This document shows positions 43,496-54,842 of a stretch of 64,000 bases of DNA, piece after piece. The first letter of the stretch is position 1; the number at the start of each line of letters is the position of its first letter. The stretch is from the NCBI RefSeq assembly GCF_001642475.1, contig NW_019173937.1, positions 124,001 to 188,000 on the forward strand. Direction: 5' to 3'. The translations under genes were made by a program, and so were the position numbers. The notes below the pieces were generated by a model. That model worked only from the letters and a program-made list of their open reading frames with translations, ran no database searches and was not told the DNA's origin. The DNA is from Fonsecaea monophora. Taxonomy: Eukaryota > Ascomycota > Eurotiomycetes > Chaetothyriales > Herpotrichiellaceae.

Positions 43496-44164
43496 ATGGC
43501 TGATTCCTCTGCTCCTCCTCCTCCCGGCTCCCGTGCCATCAAGATACCTTTGCATCCCGGTAATTCTGGAGATTACTCCCCGTCGAATCGACGTCGACGA
43601 AGTGAACGCTACCTCCAAAACGCGGAACGAGCCGATGCTTCAGATGCTGGACCATCCTCGTTAGGCTCCGGATCTGACCAAGATACGCCTTGGTCCTACA
43701 GTCCTATTCTCACACGTCCTCAACATCTGCTCCATAACATTGCTCCCTCATCGGGCGAGGGGGTCCGTCTGCCTAGCTCAATGCATTCCAAAGACCAGCC
43801 CACCACATCACAGCGGAAAGACAAGCACAAGGCTGGCTTACCACCGCCCAGCAGCATGCCAATGCTCTTTAACGCTTCCTCCTCTCCACTCGGTCCTTCG
43901 ATGCTCTCTTCCTCCTCGTACAAGTCCATTAACCTGAATGCACATCACGACGATCCCGACGAGCCTCCTCGACTGATCACATACACAAAATATAGCCAAG
44001 GGTTTACATGGAATGATGAGTTGTTCTTGCCGAGCTATATGCTTGGACGCTATGGGGAGCGGGGTCGAAAGAAACTCTACGACGGAGACTTTGGAGACGA
44101 GGACCACTGCCCAGTGGCTGAGATCTTTGTAACGGACGAGGAGGCGGAGGCAATGATGCCTTGA
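43496..44164 (+). CDS. Hypothetical protein, unknown function
   Basis: A 222-residue protein I do not recognise. The start MADSSAPPPPGSRAIKIPL is preferred over an ATG 33 codons upstream, whose extra segment looks like leader. The protein is mainly disordered: a Pro/Ser-rich N-terminus, basic SNRRRRSERYL, serine-rich centre (MLFNASSSPLGPSML). The last 70 residues look ordered and probably define the family: PRLITYTKYSQGFTWNDELF, LPSYMLGRYGERGRKKLYDG and an acidic tail CPVAEIFVTDEEAEAMM. No membrane segment or signal peptide. Codon use and a clean leader support a real gene. The TGACTC array upstream suggests amino-acid-starvation control (inference). Confidence 0.65.
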   Translation: MADSSAPPPPGSRAIKIPLHPGNSGDYSPSNRRRRSERYLQNAERADASDAGPSSLGSGSDQDTPWSYSPILTRPQHLLHNIAPSSGEGVRLPSSMHSKDQPTTSQRKDKHKAGLPPPSSMPMLFNASSSPLGPSMLSSSSYKSINLNAHHDDPDEPPRLITYTKYSQGFTWNDELFLPSYMLGRYGERGRKKLYDGDFGDEDHCPVAEIFVTDEEAEAMMP

Positions 44165-45205
44165 ACACATCCGGGGATGAATTACTCGAGAATATGATGT
44201 ACGAACCGAGCCATGATACACACGACAGCAATGTCGGTCCGGACGGCGCCTCAGGACAGGAGCATGAATGGATGAGTCCACGTTGAAGGGTGCTTGATTT
44301 TGGGTTGAATTTTGACGCTGGGAAGGATAGGGCACATTCTTTTGGATTTTAGCAAGACTATGCTGGGAACACACGGAGCTTGGGGGATTTGGATAGGCTA
44401 CTGAACCCCTCCGGGCACAGAGGAGGGACTGATTTCTATGGGTGGTTAAGGCAGTAAGGATTATCTCGACTCAAGACACCAGCGCTACTCCGGCCACAGG
44501 GAGGCGTTTAAGGCCGTTCAGAAGGCTGGACGACGGGCTCTATATTCTATCTCTTGTGCAACGACTCCCTCGTCCGAGCCATTCTTGTAACTAGTCATTA
44601 ACACCGGAAGTGATGTATATTTTCACACTTGATCTGTCTCGGGTTTCGCTTCCCTTTTCAACCAGTCTCAAACCTGTATTCTTGACCAACGCATGCACAT
44701 GCAAGTCCTTGCAACATTGGGAGATGCCCAGATGCACTGGGGCCTGCGGATCAATTAGGCCCGGCGCAGGCACCTAAGGCGCATCCACCGGTGTCACCAC
44801 CCGCCGAGCCGATGTCAAAGTGGGCATTTATTCTCTCCTTAGGCGTAATGGCATTCCTATCCTTGTCAGTGATATTAGCTCTTTGTCGAGTTGTATACAT
44901 CCTTGATCTGCCGGTCGCTATTCAGTCCGAGATGGTGTCTTTTCTCCGTCAGACCATGTCATTCTTTTCTTCCAGAGGCTCGCCGCATGCAGGGCGTTAG
45001 TGAACCTGACGATTCTATCTGCTCGAACCGAAACAGCGCCAATGATACGTCAAAATCTGCAACTGAGCCCATGTACCTCGTCTCACTTGGCGATGCGCTG
45101 GCAATACGGCCTCGACTTGCATGAAACAGGTTGTGAAGGGTACATGCTCCCACTGGAACTCCCGCCCAGCGAATGACTTGTCTATCGACAACCACGTCCA
45201 TTCGG

Positions 45206-45215
45206 CGGAGGGCCG
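45206..45215. promoter_or_regulatory. CGG-N4-CCG dyad upstream of O-methyltransferase
   Basis: CGGAGGGCCG, 266 bases before the methyltransferase start codon. The inverted CGG triplets are the classical half-sites of zinc cluster factors. Confidence 0.35.
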
Positions 45216-45465
45216 CTATGCGCTTATGTGGGAACCGCTATGTCCCTACTGTCTGAGGTATTTGATGGTTTCAATTACCACTTCGCCCACCGGGATAGTG
45301 AAAGACAACGTCTGTTACTTACCTAACAGCTTCCTATCGATCAGAATCTGTTATTTGGCCGAAGCACTGGGTACGAGGTCACCAAGACACACCTCTTGGG
45401 CCTGATGCCTATCCTTTGACATTAAGGACACTACTATCCATTTTTCCAAGCACACAATCGGATCA

Positions 45466-45475
45466 CGGTAGCCGG
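45466..45475 (-). promoter_or_regulatory. GGCTACCG core element at the O-methyltransferase start
   Basis: Read on the minus strand this is CCGGCTACCG, sharing GGCTACCG with elements at 50374, 52767 and 59956. It ends only six bases before the ATG, so it probably lies in the mRNA leader, which weakens a role as a promoter site. Confidence 0.3.
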
Positions 45476-45480
45476 CTAAA

Positions 45481-46950
45481 ATGGCTGGGGATCTCGTCTC
45501 ACTCGTTAATGAGCTCTCACAACTCACTAACAACTACGTGCCTACCACAGGCCATGATGCCGCGTCTCTCGCACCAAAAGCGGCTCTTGTCAGCCTCACT
45601 AGGAAGATTATGCATTCTCTAATGGACCCTGGAATGATAGTACAGGCCCACTCGTTGCAAATGGCCGAGTTGGTCTCGATCCGTACGCTATTGGACCTTA
45701 AGGTGTTTGAGAAGATGCCAGTCGAAGAAGGAAAGACCATCAGCGCGAAGGAGTTGAGTGAGGTATCCGGTGTGCAGGATGCGCTGCTTGGTAAGGCTTC
45801 TGTTCTGCTTTGAGTCTCTGCTGGTGACAAAGTCACCATGATCCCGCCCGAGCAGAGAAGGTTAGTTGGTTAGGGGGTGAAACTGACACAATGGTGTCCA
45901 GAAAGACTACTGCGCCCTCTGGTTGCTTCGGGGTTCATAACCCAGTCGTCCAACGATGGCACCTATGGATCCACCAAGTTCTCCCAGGCGTATACTTCTT
46001 TCCCCGGAATGTTCTTTACCTTGATGTTTGACCACTTCCTCCAGCCCATGACGGACCTTCCTACATACCTAGCAAAGCATGGGGCCGTGGAGCCGACATC
46101 TTTCTACGTCAATCCATACTCGGACTACCACAACGCAAGCGACTCTGGATTGACGACGTGGGAAATCATGTCCAAAGATCCGGAGAAGTTGAAGACATTC
46201 CAGCTGGGGCTGAAAATGGGCGACAATTTGGTCCCCATTATTGGATACTACGACTTTAATCAACTGAAATTAACTGAAGAGGAGTTGCAGAAAACCCCCG
46301 ACCGAGCCGTTCTGGTGGATATCGGTGGTGGAGTAGGAAACACCCTAAAGAAGATCCTGGACGAGTATAAGGAGCTTGATCCCCGAGTTGTGGTTTTACA
46401 AGATCAAACGGATGTGATAGCAATGGCTGAGAAAGAGAAGATCCCTCCCGAAGGAGTCAAGCTGATGGAGCACGATTTCTGGACCGAGCAGCCCGTCAAA
46501 GGTGAGTCCCCTGGGGCCAGGACAAAAACTAAGAGGCCCTACAGGTCTGGATTCTTGCTGTTCTGCCGATCTCGAGATTTGTATGCAAGCTGGTGGGCTG
46601 CATATCTGACTGACTGATCCCGCACAGGCGCCAAAGCGTATTTTTTCCGACGAGTCTTCCACGACTACGGCGACGAACTCTGCGCTAAAGCGCTCAACCA
46701 GGTTATCCCGGCCATGGCGGCCGACTCGCGCGTCCTCATCGCCGACATGCTCCTTCCAGAGATCATGACGGACAAGGAGGCCCACACGGCCGCGCTGGAC
46801 GTCGCTTGCATGGTCATGGGCGGCAAGGAGCGGACCGAGGCGGACTTCCGCAAACTGTTCGACAGCGTCGGGCTCGAGGTTGTACAAATCCACCGCGCCC
46901 CAGCGGCAGCCGCGGGCATCGTCGAGGGGAAGTTGAGGGCGACGATCTGA
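45481..46950 (+). CDS. SAM-dependent O-methyltransferase, cluster enzyme
   Basis: Class I O-methyltransferase of the fungal type found in polyketide pathways (similar in design to sterigmatocystin methyltransferases). Three exons (45481-45790, 45902-46501, 46628-46950) give 410 residues. The N-terminal dimerisation part (AELVSIRTLLDLKVFEKMPV, ISAKELSEVSGVQDALLERL) ends in a winged helix. SAM binding is at VLVDIGGGVGNTLKKIL near residue 270, followed by VVLQDQTDVIAMAE and VKLMEHDFWTEQPV. The catalytic His-Asp pair is in FFRRVFHDYGDE, and LIADMLLPE and ALDVACMVMGGKERTEADF complete the fold. The last exon is strikingly more GC-rich than the first two. The substrate is probably a phenolic hydroxyl (inference). 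It converges on the FMO gene. Confidence 0.92.
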
Positions 46951-47533
46951 ACTGAGATGTTGTATCGTGGCATAGCCGATGACGGGGGATCGCGCCGCGA
47001 GGACTGGGCGAGCTATATAGGGGTGCGATTCGAATGCCGCTGTCAGGAACTACGAGTAGTTTTTGCTTTGGGATCCCCAGTTGCATATCGACCATTGTTA
47101 CCTTCACAGCTGTGACTGAGTACTTGTTCTTGATATAGTCCTGCTCGCTTACAAGCAATTTTTTTGATCCTTTAGTTACTTGATCCAATCCAATCCAATC
47201 CAATCCGGGGCACACGTATATGATGTATCAAGAGTGGACACTGGGAGTGTATACATTAATGTATACCCTCAAGTCCTGAGACGTCCATATCGCCCTATAT
47301 GTAATCCCCCCCTTCTCCCTCCCCGTTTTCCATAGAACTCTGAATCCCGGATATCTGTTCCCTTCACGCGGTGCTGTCTCATACATGACCCGATACGATA
47401 GGATTCACATGCATGAAATTAGGATGACAGGGCATGAGGAAGAACAGCAATGTAAGTCTTACGCAACTGCGGAGCAAATTTGGGGAGTGGGCAATTGCGG
47501 CTATTGCCACGAGGCCGTTTATTTCTTCGAGCA
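46951..47533. other. Convergent 3' region with CCAAT-type pentamer repeat
   Basis: 583 bases between two genes facing each other. A pentamer repeat, ATCCA repeated four times, lies at about 47183-47207. It includes CCAAT but is not in a promoter position. Confidence 0.4.
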
Positions 47534-49657
47534 CTAGTAAGAAATCTCGTCGTATCCTTGATCCGGGTTGTCAAAATAATAGGTCGAATCTCTGCCGTCT
47601 CCTTCTCGAGTAGAAAACCCGTTTCCAAGATATGCGAAGCGATTATGGTCGAACGTGGTCCATTCGTAGTCCTCGTGTCGGACGCTGTCCAGCATGTGGA
47701 ACCAATGTATCCGGCTTCCTGGATGGAGGGCCACGACCGGCCCGTCGATCTTGCCGTTCTTGAACCAGGAGCGACAATGCGAGCTCCACGCCGTCCGCTG
47801 CATAAACTCCTCTGTGTGTTGGGTGAAGTCCTTGACAGCCTGTTGTTTCGGTGTCACGGATTTGATTCCCTGGGTCTGGCATTTGTGAAGGACCCGAATG
47901 ATGTACTTGGTGGCATGTTCGATGATGGGGAGGACAGATCCGTGGCCGATAGGGGCGTTTGGTCCTAAGAACACTAAAACCACACGAGATTAGCCTCTAG
48001 AAACTTCAGGATAGGTAGAGGAATGGGGAAAACATACTAAAGTGATTTGGAAAATTGGGAACGGCCAGCGACAAATACGCTGCGGGCTTGTCCTTCCACT
48101 GTTCCCCGAGGCTGCATCCGTTCTGCCCGAGGATGGGATATCGGGGACAAAATGATATGTCAAACCCTGTTGCGCATATAAACATGTCAATAGGAAGGAC
48201 TTCCCCCTTGGAGGTCTTGATCCCCTCGGGAACGATTTTCACGATGGTGTCTGTAACGACTCGGACATTCTCTTTTGACAGAGCTTCAAGGTAGCCGTTG
48301 CCCGGGGTCGGTCTTCGGCAGCCAACGCTGAAAGTAGGTATAAGGTACTTCAGCAGGGGCGAGTCCGCGCCTAGCTTTGTCTTCATTTCGTTGGTGGAGA
48401 AAGCGAGAGCTTCCATCTGCTCAGCGCTGTCCTTCATGATCTGTGGGAGAGTCAGAGACCGGGCAGGGGCAACAAGGGCTAGTGCCATCACCCACGAATT
48501 TGAAGCGAGAATTGAGCTCCGCCTCTACCTCTTTCCGATATGCGAGGTAAGACTCGGGCTGTAGTTTAAACTCCTCCTTCCGTTCAGGAGTAACTGTCAT
48601 GCTGTTAGAATGTGTGGTTGATGGGTGCCGTCCGTCTTTCAATCATTCTGGCGCATAGAGGGGGATATGAACGCCGACAGGGAGGGGATTAAACGTCGGA
48701 CGCACACTTGAAGTTCTCTCCATTTGGCCCAGCTTTACTTTGCGCAAATCCGGCAGTTATCCAAGTCGGGGTTCGGATGAAGGTGATCAATTGCTCGACA
48801 TCTTCGATTCTTGTCAGGCGGCCATGTAACATATCATGATATGGCTGTTCCCTTACCTGGTTGAATAGCAGGCACAATCTGCACTCCCGAAGAGCCACAG
48901 CCCAGAACAGCAACTTTCTTGCCTCGCCAGTCCGCATTTGGATCCCAAGCAGCACTGTGCAGCAACTGACCTTTGAATGTATCAAGGCCAGGAATATCAG
49001 GCCACTTCCAATTGCTTCGACCGACGCGTTAGATAAAAAAACAGGTTTAGGCGCAAGAAGGATGTATACTTAAGAATCCCCGATCCGCTGATCAGAAAAT
49101 GGGCCTGGTCGTCGAAGACTCTGCCGGTAGTCAAGTCTTCAATTGTCACATTCCAGGTGCCTTCAGATTCGTTCCACGTCGCACCGATGACTTTGTGACT
49201 TAGTCGAATAAACCGATACAACTCGTACTTTTTGGCTAGCCGTCGGAAGTACTCGAGGATCTCCGAGGCAGGAGAATAGCTGCAAAGGAAACCTGTCAGG
49301 TGCTTTTAAAAATGGGAGGGGGGGTGGAATAGTCGGAATGATAACTCACAAATAGTTCCATTCGGGATATGGCTCCCAAGTGAACTGATAGTTGTGCGAA
49401 GGGATATCACACGCGCATCCAGGATACTTGTTCTCGTACCAAGTTCCTCCTACCTCTGGATTCTTTTCGTAGACCACATGATTGACATTGCGCATATGCT
49501 TGTTGATCTGGTAGGCTAAATTCAAACCTGATGCTCCCGCGCCCACGGTGATGATCCGTAGCTCCCGGGGTTCCCCCAGCCGAGTCTCTTGTATAGTGTA
49601 TGGACTGTTGACATTGGTGGTGCTGCCGAGACCGTTGCTCGATGGAAGGGAGCCCAT
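47534..49657 (-). CDS. Flavin monooxygenase, Baeyer-Villiger type
   Basis: NADPH- and FAD-dependent monooxygenase that would insert oxygen next to a ketone or hydroxylate. Seven exons (49657-49350, 49279-49070, 49014-48857, 48801-48706, 48593-48496, 48440-48038, 47973-47534) give 570 residues. FAD site: IITVGAGASGLNLAYQI near residue 35. The Baeyer-Villiger fingerprint FXGXXXHXXXW is present as FKGQLLHSAAW, split from the first Rossmann fold by intron 2, and the NADPH site VAVLGCGSSGVQIVPAI follows. Also seen: EKNPEVGGTWYENKYPGCAC, VLPIDMFICATGFDISF and FLGPNAPIGHGSVLP. All are typical of the fungal family including StcW-like enzymes. It is divergent from the cluster regulator and convergent with the methyltransferase. 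Confidence 0.93.
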
Positions 49658-50333
49658 ACTCGTCGGTCGTCCCAGTGGAAGGACTTGTCAAATGCCTCCA
49701 TGGTTCCTGCCGGCGCAAAGTCCCTTTTAAGCAAACACCATGGATGGCATTGAGATTCTACGATCTCAGGAGGCCGGAATCTCTAGTACAAGGTACTATA
49801 GGTAGCCAAGCCATATAACCGAGTCACCAACACTTCGGCTTCTTCAGATAGCGTCACTTCGCCCGAGTCGCCTCCCTGTTCCAACAGACTGTGAACACTG
49901 GTGTTGTGTGCGCTGGGGCTAGTTCCACTTACCCCGTGGGCGCCCACAAGTTCCAGTTCTCGGCCCCACGAACAAGTCCCTGACCCGGATCCGAGCCCGG
50001 ATCCTGATTAGTACGAGACCACCATTGACTGACCGGCATCAGCATAACTATATACCGAGATTTCCTCATAGAGAAGTTGATAAGTGCGGCTTGCGCATGG
50101 CTGATTAGGATCCGAATCCCAAGAAACAACAACTGGGCATCAAGACCGACACTGTCTGTCCACCACCAAGTGGTGTCACCTCCTCGGTTGAGTCGTTGCT
50201 TCCCTCCAAACTTGGCATCTCTCTCGAAGCACTTCTACTATCATCGACTTACATTGCCCTTCTCGCACCCTCCATCTGCCGAGTTGGGCACCAAAAATTG
50301 TGCCAAGTGACAGTCCTGTCTGCAAAGAAAAAA
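49658..50333. promoter_or_regulatory. Bidirectional promoter, FMO and cluster regulator
   Basis: 676 bases between divergent start codons. A direct repeat of CCCGGATCC lies at 49984-49992 and 49996-50004 (12-base period). GGTAGCC at 49801-49807 is an incomplete copy of the cluster's GGCTACCG core on the minus strand. Confidence 0.45.
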
Positions 50334-52604
50334 ATGTCCTCCCAAGCATCATCAGAGCCGTGGGTTGACGCACCGGGCTACCGCAGGCCGTCACGACGGG
50401 CAAGAATTGCATGTAAGGCTTGTAACGCTCGGCGCGTGAAATGTGATGTCGCCCAATCACAGCCCTGCTGGCATTGCAGGAATCGCCAGATCTCGTGCGA
50501 ATTGCTGGTATCGCGGCGGGGAAAGTACGATCCTTTGATATGAGTCACGCTTCAGTCGATTAACGGTGGTAGATACGAGAGAACTTCACGCGAGGGAGCA
50601 CACCCGACGCGCGCCTGTGTGGAAGCTGATCCTGCGACTCCACAGGTTCATCACCCTACAGCTGATGAACAGAGGAGACAGTCTGAGCAGAGCCCTCAAA
50701 CCTATGATGAGGGTAGTGGCCATGGTCATGGAGGAGAATCCACGATAGCTTGGACTGAGGCGCGCTTGACTGATAGTAGTGGACGAAGAGCACACGACAT
50801 GCCTGAAATGCTTTATGCACGCATGACAGAAGACCCGTCAGAGGCCAAACAGATTGGGCTCGCAGATGGCAGTCGGACGCTCTACCTTGGCGAGGCTTTT
50901 ATGCTAACATTCGTCGTGAAAACGGTGTGCAGCCCCTCAGGTCGTCTTGAAGACGCTACAAAGGTCCACTACCCGGTTCCACCATCAGTCGATGATGGCA
51001 GTGAGCATACGCACGAACTGGGCCGAGATTTGGAACCTGCAGTGCTCGCCTTTCTGCGATCCCAGGGGGCATTCGTCGTTCTGGAGCAGCAGATCAGTGA
51101 CGAGTTGGTCAGGATTTTCTTTTCGTCCTTACACCCAGCGTACGCCGTGTACGATCGCAGGGACTTCATCAGGAACTACCGATGCGGTTCGCTTTCCATG
51201 CTTGCTCTGCAGGTGGTTTACTTACTTGCTTCCACCATCGCCCCTGAACAACTTCTGAAAAGAGCTGGATTCTCGACACGAGCATTCGCCAGAAACACAT
51301 TCTACCAACGCGCAAAGACACTCTACGATATGAACTATGAGAGAGACAAAACGCAATTGGTTGCAGCATTGTTCTTGCTTGGCTTCTGGTGGCCTAAACC
51401 AGAGGATCCAAAGGATAGCTGGCACTGGCTGGGCTGCGCCATTAGTTTGGCTCAGACCCTTGGAATGCACCGGTCAACAGTCCTTTCTAACCTGGAAGCT
51501 CGATACCGATCTCTCTGGAAGAGAATATGGTGGGCCATCTATACTCGAGACCGCCATGCTGCTGCTGCCCTCGGACGGCCGTTTCGCATTCGTGACGACG
51601 ACTGCGATATCGAACCACTCTCCCCCAGAGATTTTGACGCCGATATTGTCTCAGATGATCCTCTTATCTGCACGCAGGAAGGATTTCACGTCAGCTACGC
51701 GATCGAAATGTCCAAGCTGGCAGTTCTGCAGGGACAAATCCTAGCTCAACGATATTCTCCCCGGCCCTCATGCATGATAACGCAGGTTGGGACCATCCCA
51801 GCCGAGCTTCGAGAGTGGAAAGCACGTCTGCCAGCCACATGGCTACGCCAGCCGCTCAGCAGCTCCCTCGATAACTCTTTTTGGGCCTCTATGCTCTTCG
51901 CTGCCTACAATTACGCTCTCATTCTCCTCTACCGGCCAACATGTGTACTTGACAACACTTCTGCCGAGGCAGAACATTTTCTCAAGGCGACGTCTGCCGC
52001 CGACGAAATCACCCGCATTGCCGAAGATCTCCTGGCCGCTGGCACTTTGGGCCGGGCGCAACTTCACATGGTGCCTTGTCTCTTTGCTGCACTTGGGATT
52101 CACGCTATAGGCATTCGTCGAAAGGACGTCATTCGCGGCAAGCTTGCTGAGAATCGCTCAAGGCAATGCATGCTCGCTCTGAGTGAGCTGGCTGAACACT
52201 GGCCAGTCGCTGGCTGGATTCTCCGGCTCTTCATTAGCCTCATCATGAAGCTAACAGGAAAAGACTTCGGATTGGAGATATCATCGAATTGGGCCATCTC
52301 TCAAAGTCAAGCTCCAGGAATGAACATGGATGAACTCTCAGTCACTCGAGGAACTTACTTGGATTACCATCAGTCTGACGCGCCCCATGCGTCGGCTCTC
52401 TCACCTTCAATGGGCGTGCAGATACAAGACATTGGGATGAACCCGCAGGCAGGCGTGATCCAGGAGCCACTGAGCCAGCCATCGGCTTTCACACCTCTCG
52501 ATCTAAGCTTTTATGACTTTGACTTTATATTCCAAGATTCTTTGGCTGGTTTTGCCGGCCAGAATCTGTCCGAGCACATTGACAATATTTGTGGAAGTAC
52601 CTAA
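50334..52604 (+). CDS. Zn2Cys6 transcription factor, probable cluster regulator
   Basis: Two exons (50334-50524, 50573-52604) give 740 residues. The zinc cluster lies in exon 1 near residues 27-55 (CKACNARRVKC, CWHCRNRQISC; CX2CX6CX7CX2CX6C). The fungal transcription factor domain starts near residue 210 (IFFSSLHPAYAVYDRRDFIR) and includes FLLGFWWPKPEDPKDSWHWL, AISLAQTLGMHRSTV, LWKRIWWAIYTRDRHAAAAL and GRPFRIRDDDCDIEPL. The C-terminus is rich in Ser/Pro/Asp and hydrophobics (FYDFDFIFQDSLAGFAG), a likely activation region. The ATG at 50334 was chosen over an in-frame ATG at 50196 because the cluster normally sits near the N-terminus. CGGGCTACCG occurs 41 bases inside exon 1. Position inside the cluster and a shared promoter with the FMO suggest it is the local activator (inference). 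Confidence 0.9.
50374..50383 (+). promoter_or_regulatory. CGGGCTACCG copy in regulator exon 1
   Basis: Identical to the ten bases at 52767-52776 before the MFS gene. It is a CGG-N4-CCG dyad but lies in coding sequence (Pro-Gly-Tyr-Arg), so it may be chance or an autoregulatory site. Confidence 0.25.
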
Positions 52605-53252
52605 GCGAGATCACCTCCTGACTCTTGTGGCGCCGATGACAGCAAATCTTCTCTTCTGCCTCTTGTGCCTCTAGGTCTCTGCGGCTTTGAGGAAACACTC
52701 GATATGGCGAAGCGCAATTTTGGAATTTTCATATTGGTCCGGGGAAAATACAAGTGTAAAGCCGTGCGGGCTACCGGGGTAGGCTTTGAGAATCGCGTCA
52801 CCTCTAGCCATCATCCACCATATGGACATGGATATCTAACTGTAGCGTGTTATCGGTCGTTATGCCAAGCTGAGAAGCCGTCGGTTATTAAAGTCAATTA
52901 CGCCTCTAGCCAACCTGCAGGCTTGCCCACCTATTGGTGTCCACCTCAGTCGAGGCACCTTCGGCCAAGAAGCAACTACTCCAGACCGTATATTCGACAC
53001 TTCGGCTTCATGGACCTGCGGACGACAGGGATGCAGGCTGCTGTTGGAAACTTGGCGTCGATCCAGCGACTCTGGGGGTCAACTGGGGGACTTGATTGCC
53101 AGTCTTGCTGTCCCAAGGACAAGAACATTTCTTATTAAAGGTCCCCCGAACCTCAGTTCACGGGGTCGCAATGCATCCATCACCGACCTTCATCACCGAA
53201 AAGGCTTCCAGATCTGTAGTAATCTGGCATAGCAAAGATTACACTACCAACC
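52605..53252. promoter_or_regulatory. Promoter region of cluster MFS gene
   Basis: 648 bases between the regulator stop and the transporter start, same strand. It contains CGGGCTACCG at 52767-52776. No gene is seen. Confidence 0.4.
52767..52776 (+). promoter_or_regulatory. CGGGCTACCG element upstream of MFS gene
   Basis: A CGG-N4-CCG dyad 477 bases before the transporter start codon, sharing the GGCTACCG core with other cluster positions. Candidate site of the cluster regulator. Confidence 0.4.
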
Positions 53253-54842
53253 ATGACTGCCGGTGAAACGATCATGAACGACAAAGCACAGACTATCTCT
53301 GTCGAATCCACGTCTGACCATGTCGGTCGAGATACCAGCGAGAGAGAGAGGATCCTGTTGAGGAAGCTGGACGTTCGCATCATTCCAATGATAATGTGGA
53401 TGTACTTGATGAGTTTTATGGATCGAGGTGAGGGAAATCCCCTTGTTTTGTCCGTATCCAGTCCATCATGCTGACAAGTCTTTGTGGACAGTAAACATCG
53501 GCAATGCTCGATTGTATGACCTGGAAGAAGATCTCGGCCTTGTCGGCGACCAGTACCAACTTGCAGTGTCTATCCTCTTTGTCACATACTGCGTATGCTC
53601 TGTTCCTGTCTGATGGAATCATGTCTTTCCTCCGCTGATACGTGGTAGTTGTTTGAACTCCCGTCGAACTTGATCATCAAGAAACTGCAACCAGCGAGAT
53701 ATCTCGCCTTCATCACTTTCGCCTGGGGTGTTGTCGCCACCTTGACCGGCGTCGTTCAGAACTTTGCTGGCTTAATAGCTTGTCGTCTTCTGTTGGGTCT
53801 CTTCGAGGCGGGATTGTTCCCCGGTTTGGTGGTGTACCTTACCATGTTCTACACGAAGAGGACTTTAGCCCTTCGTACCGGCTACCTCTTTGCAACCGCC
53901 GCCATCGCGGGTGCGGTAGGTGGTTTGCTCGCCTATGCCATCGGATTCATGGACGGCGTCGCAGGCATGAACGGCTGGCGGTGGATTATGATCATTGAGG
54001 GCATCCCGACCGTCATCACCGGCTGTGTGGTATATTTGGTCCTTCCGAACACTCCCGAGACCGCAAAATTTCTATCTGAAGAGGATCGCCGACTGTTGAC
54101 CAGTATGCACGACCGAGAGGTCGGCCATAATGCCAATTCTCGAGAATTCCATTGGAGCGACGTTCGCGCCGGGTTGAAAGACAAGACCATCTGGCTGTTT
54201 GGTATTGCACACTTCTGCCTCCTCGTGATGCTCTATAGCTTCAACGTTTACCTCCCTTCCATCATCAACGATATGGGTCAATGGAGCCGCGCCGAAACCC
54301 AAGCATTGACGATTCCAATCTACGCCCTCGGCGGAACTGCATATCTCGCCGTCTCCAAGATCAGCGACAACATCCAACGGAGAGGAATCTTTATTATCGG
54401 CTTCCTGTTCATATCGATGACGGGATATGCCTGTCTGATCTCCAACACCAATGTCGCCACAAGTTTTGCTGGATGCTTTTTGGTCGCCTTGGGCGCATAC
54501 ACGTCGATTGGACTCCCCGTAGCCTGGTTAGGGTCAAACTATCCGCGCTTCGCAAAGAGAGCCACTGCTTCCGCACTGCAGCTCACCCTTGGGAATGCTG
54601 CCGGAGTCGCGGCGCCGTTCCTCTATACCACGCCCCGTGCTCCCGAATACTATCTCAGCTACGGTGTCAACATGGGCCTGCTGTGCATTTCGATCTCTAT
54701 CTACACCTTTCTCCTGTTCTACTGGCGTCGAGTCAACAAGCGGAGGAGCGAGGGAAAGGAAGACTACAAGCTCCAAGGCAAGACTGAAGACGAGGTTGAA
54801 AATATGGGCGACGATAGCCCTCACTTTAGATTCACGATCTAA
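53253..54842 (+). CDS. MFS transporter, anion:cation symporter (Dal5) type
   Basis: Plasma-membrane symporter of the ACS family, whose fungal members import small organic anions such as allantoate, nicotinate or other vitamins. Three exons (53253-53427, 53492-53592, 53649-54842) give 489 residues. N-terminal RKLDVRIIPMIMWMYLMSFM with the end of helix 1 at MDRVNIGNARLYDLEEDLGL is the family's signature; LFELPSNLIIKKLQPARYLA follows. Further marks are CRLLLGLFEAGLFPGLVVYL, TMFYTKRTLALRTGYLF, NGWRWIMIIEGIPTVITG and VVYLVLPNTPETAKFLSEED. About twelve membrane segments can be counted. Its presence in the cluster argues for uptake of an acidic substrate rather than, or besides, product export (inference). 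Confidence 0.92.

Larger units (their letters stand above)
44165..45480. other. Left border of accessory cluster, no gene called
   Basis: 1.3 kb between the unknown gene and the O-methyltransferase. The frame 44809-45000 (+) codes a hydrophobic N-terminus (FILSLGVMAFLSLSVILALC) but nothing else supports it. CGG-AGGG-CCG at 45206-45215 is a Zn2Cys6-type dyad in the methyltransferase upstream region. Confidence 0.35.

Noticed and set aside
44791..45000. Small plus-strand frame with one hydrophobic segment
   Set aside because: No conserved sequence, start context or neighbour support; could be chance in an AT-balanced spacer.
47183..47207. Repeated CCAAT as a promoter element
   Set aside because: It lies between two convergent 3' ends, so it is more simply a short tandem repeat.
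49522..49734. Alternative upstream start for the FMO (frame with MLKRDFAP)
   Set aside because: It is in a different phase from the FAD-binding exon and lacks a splice route to it; the ATG at 49657 gives the expected N-terminus.
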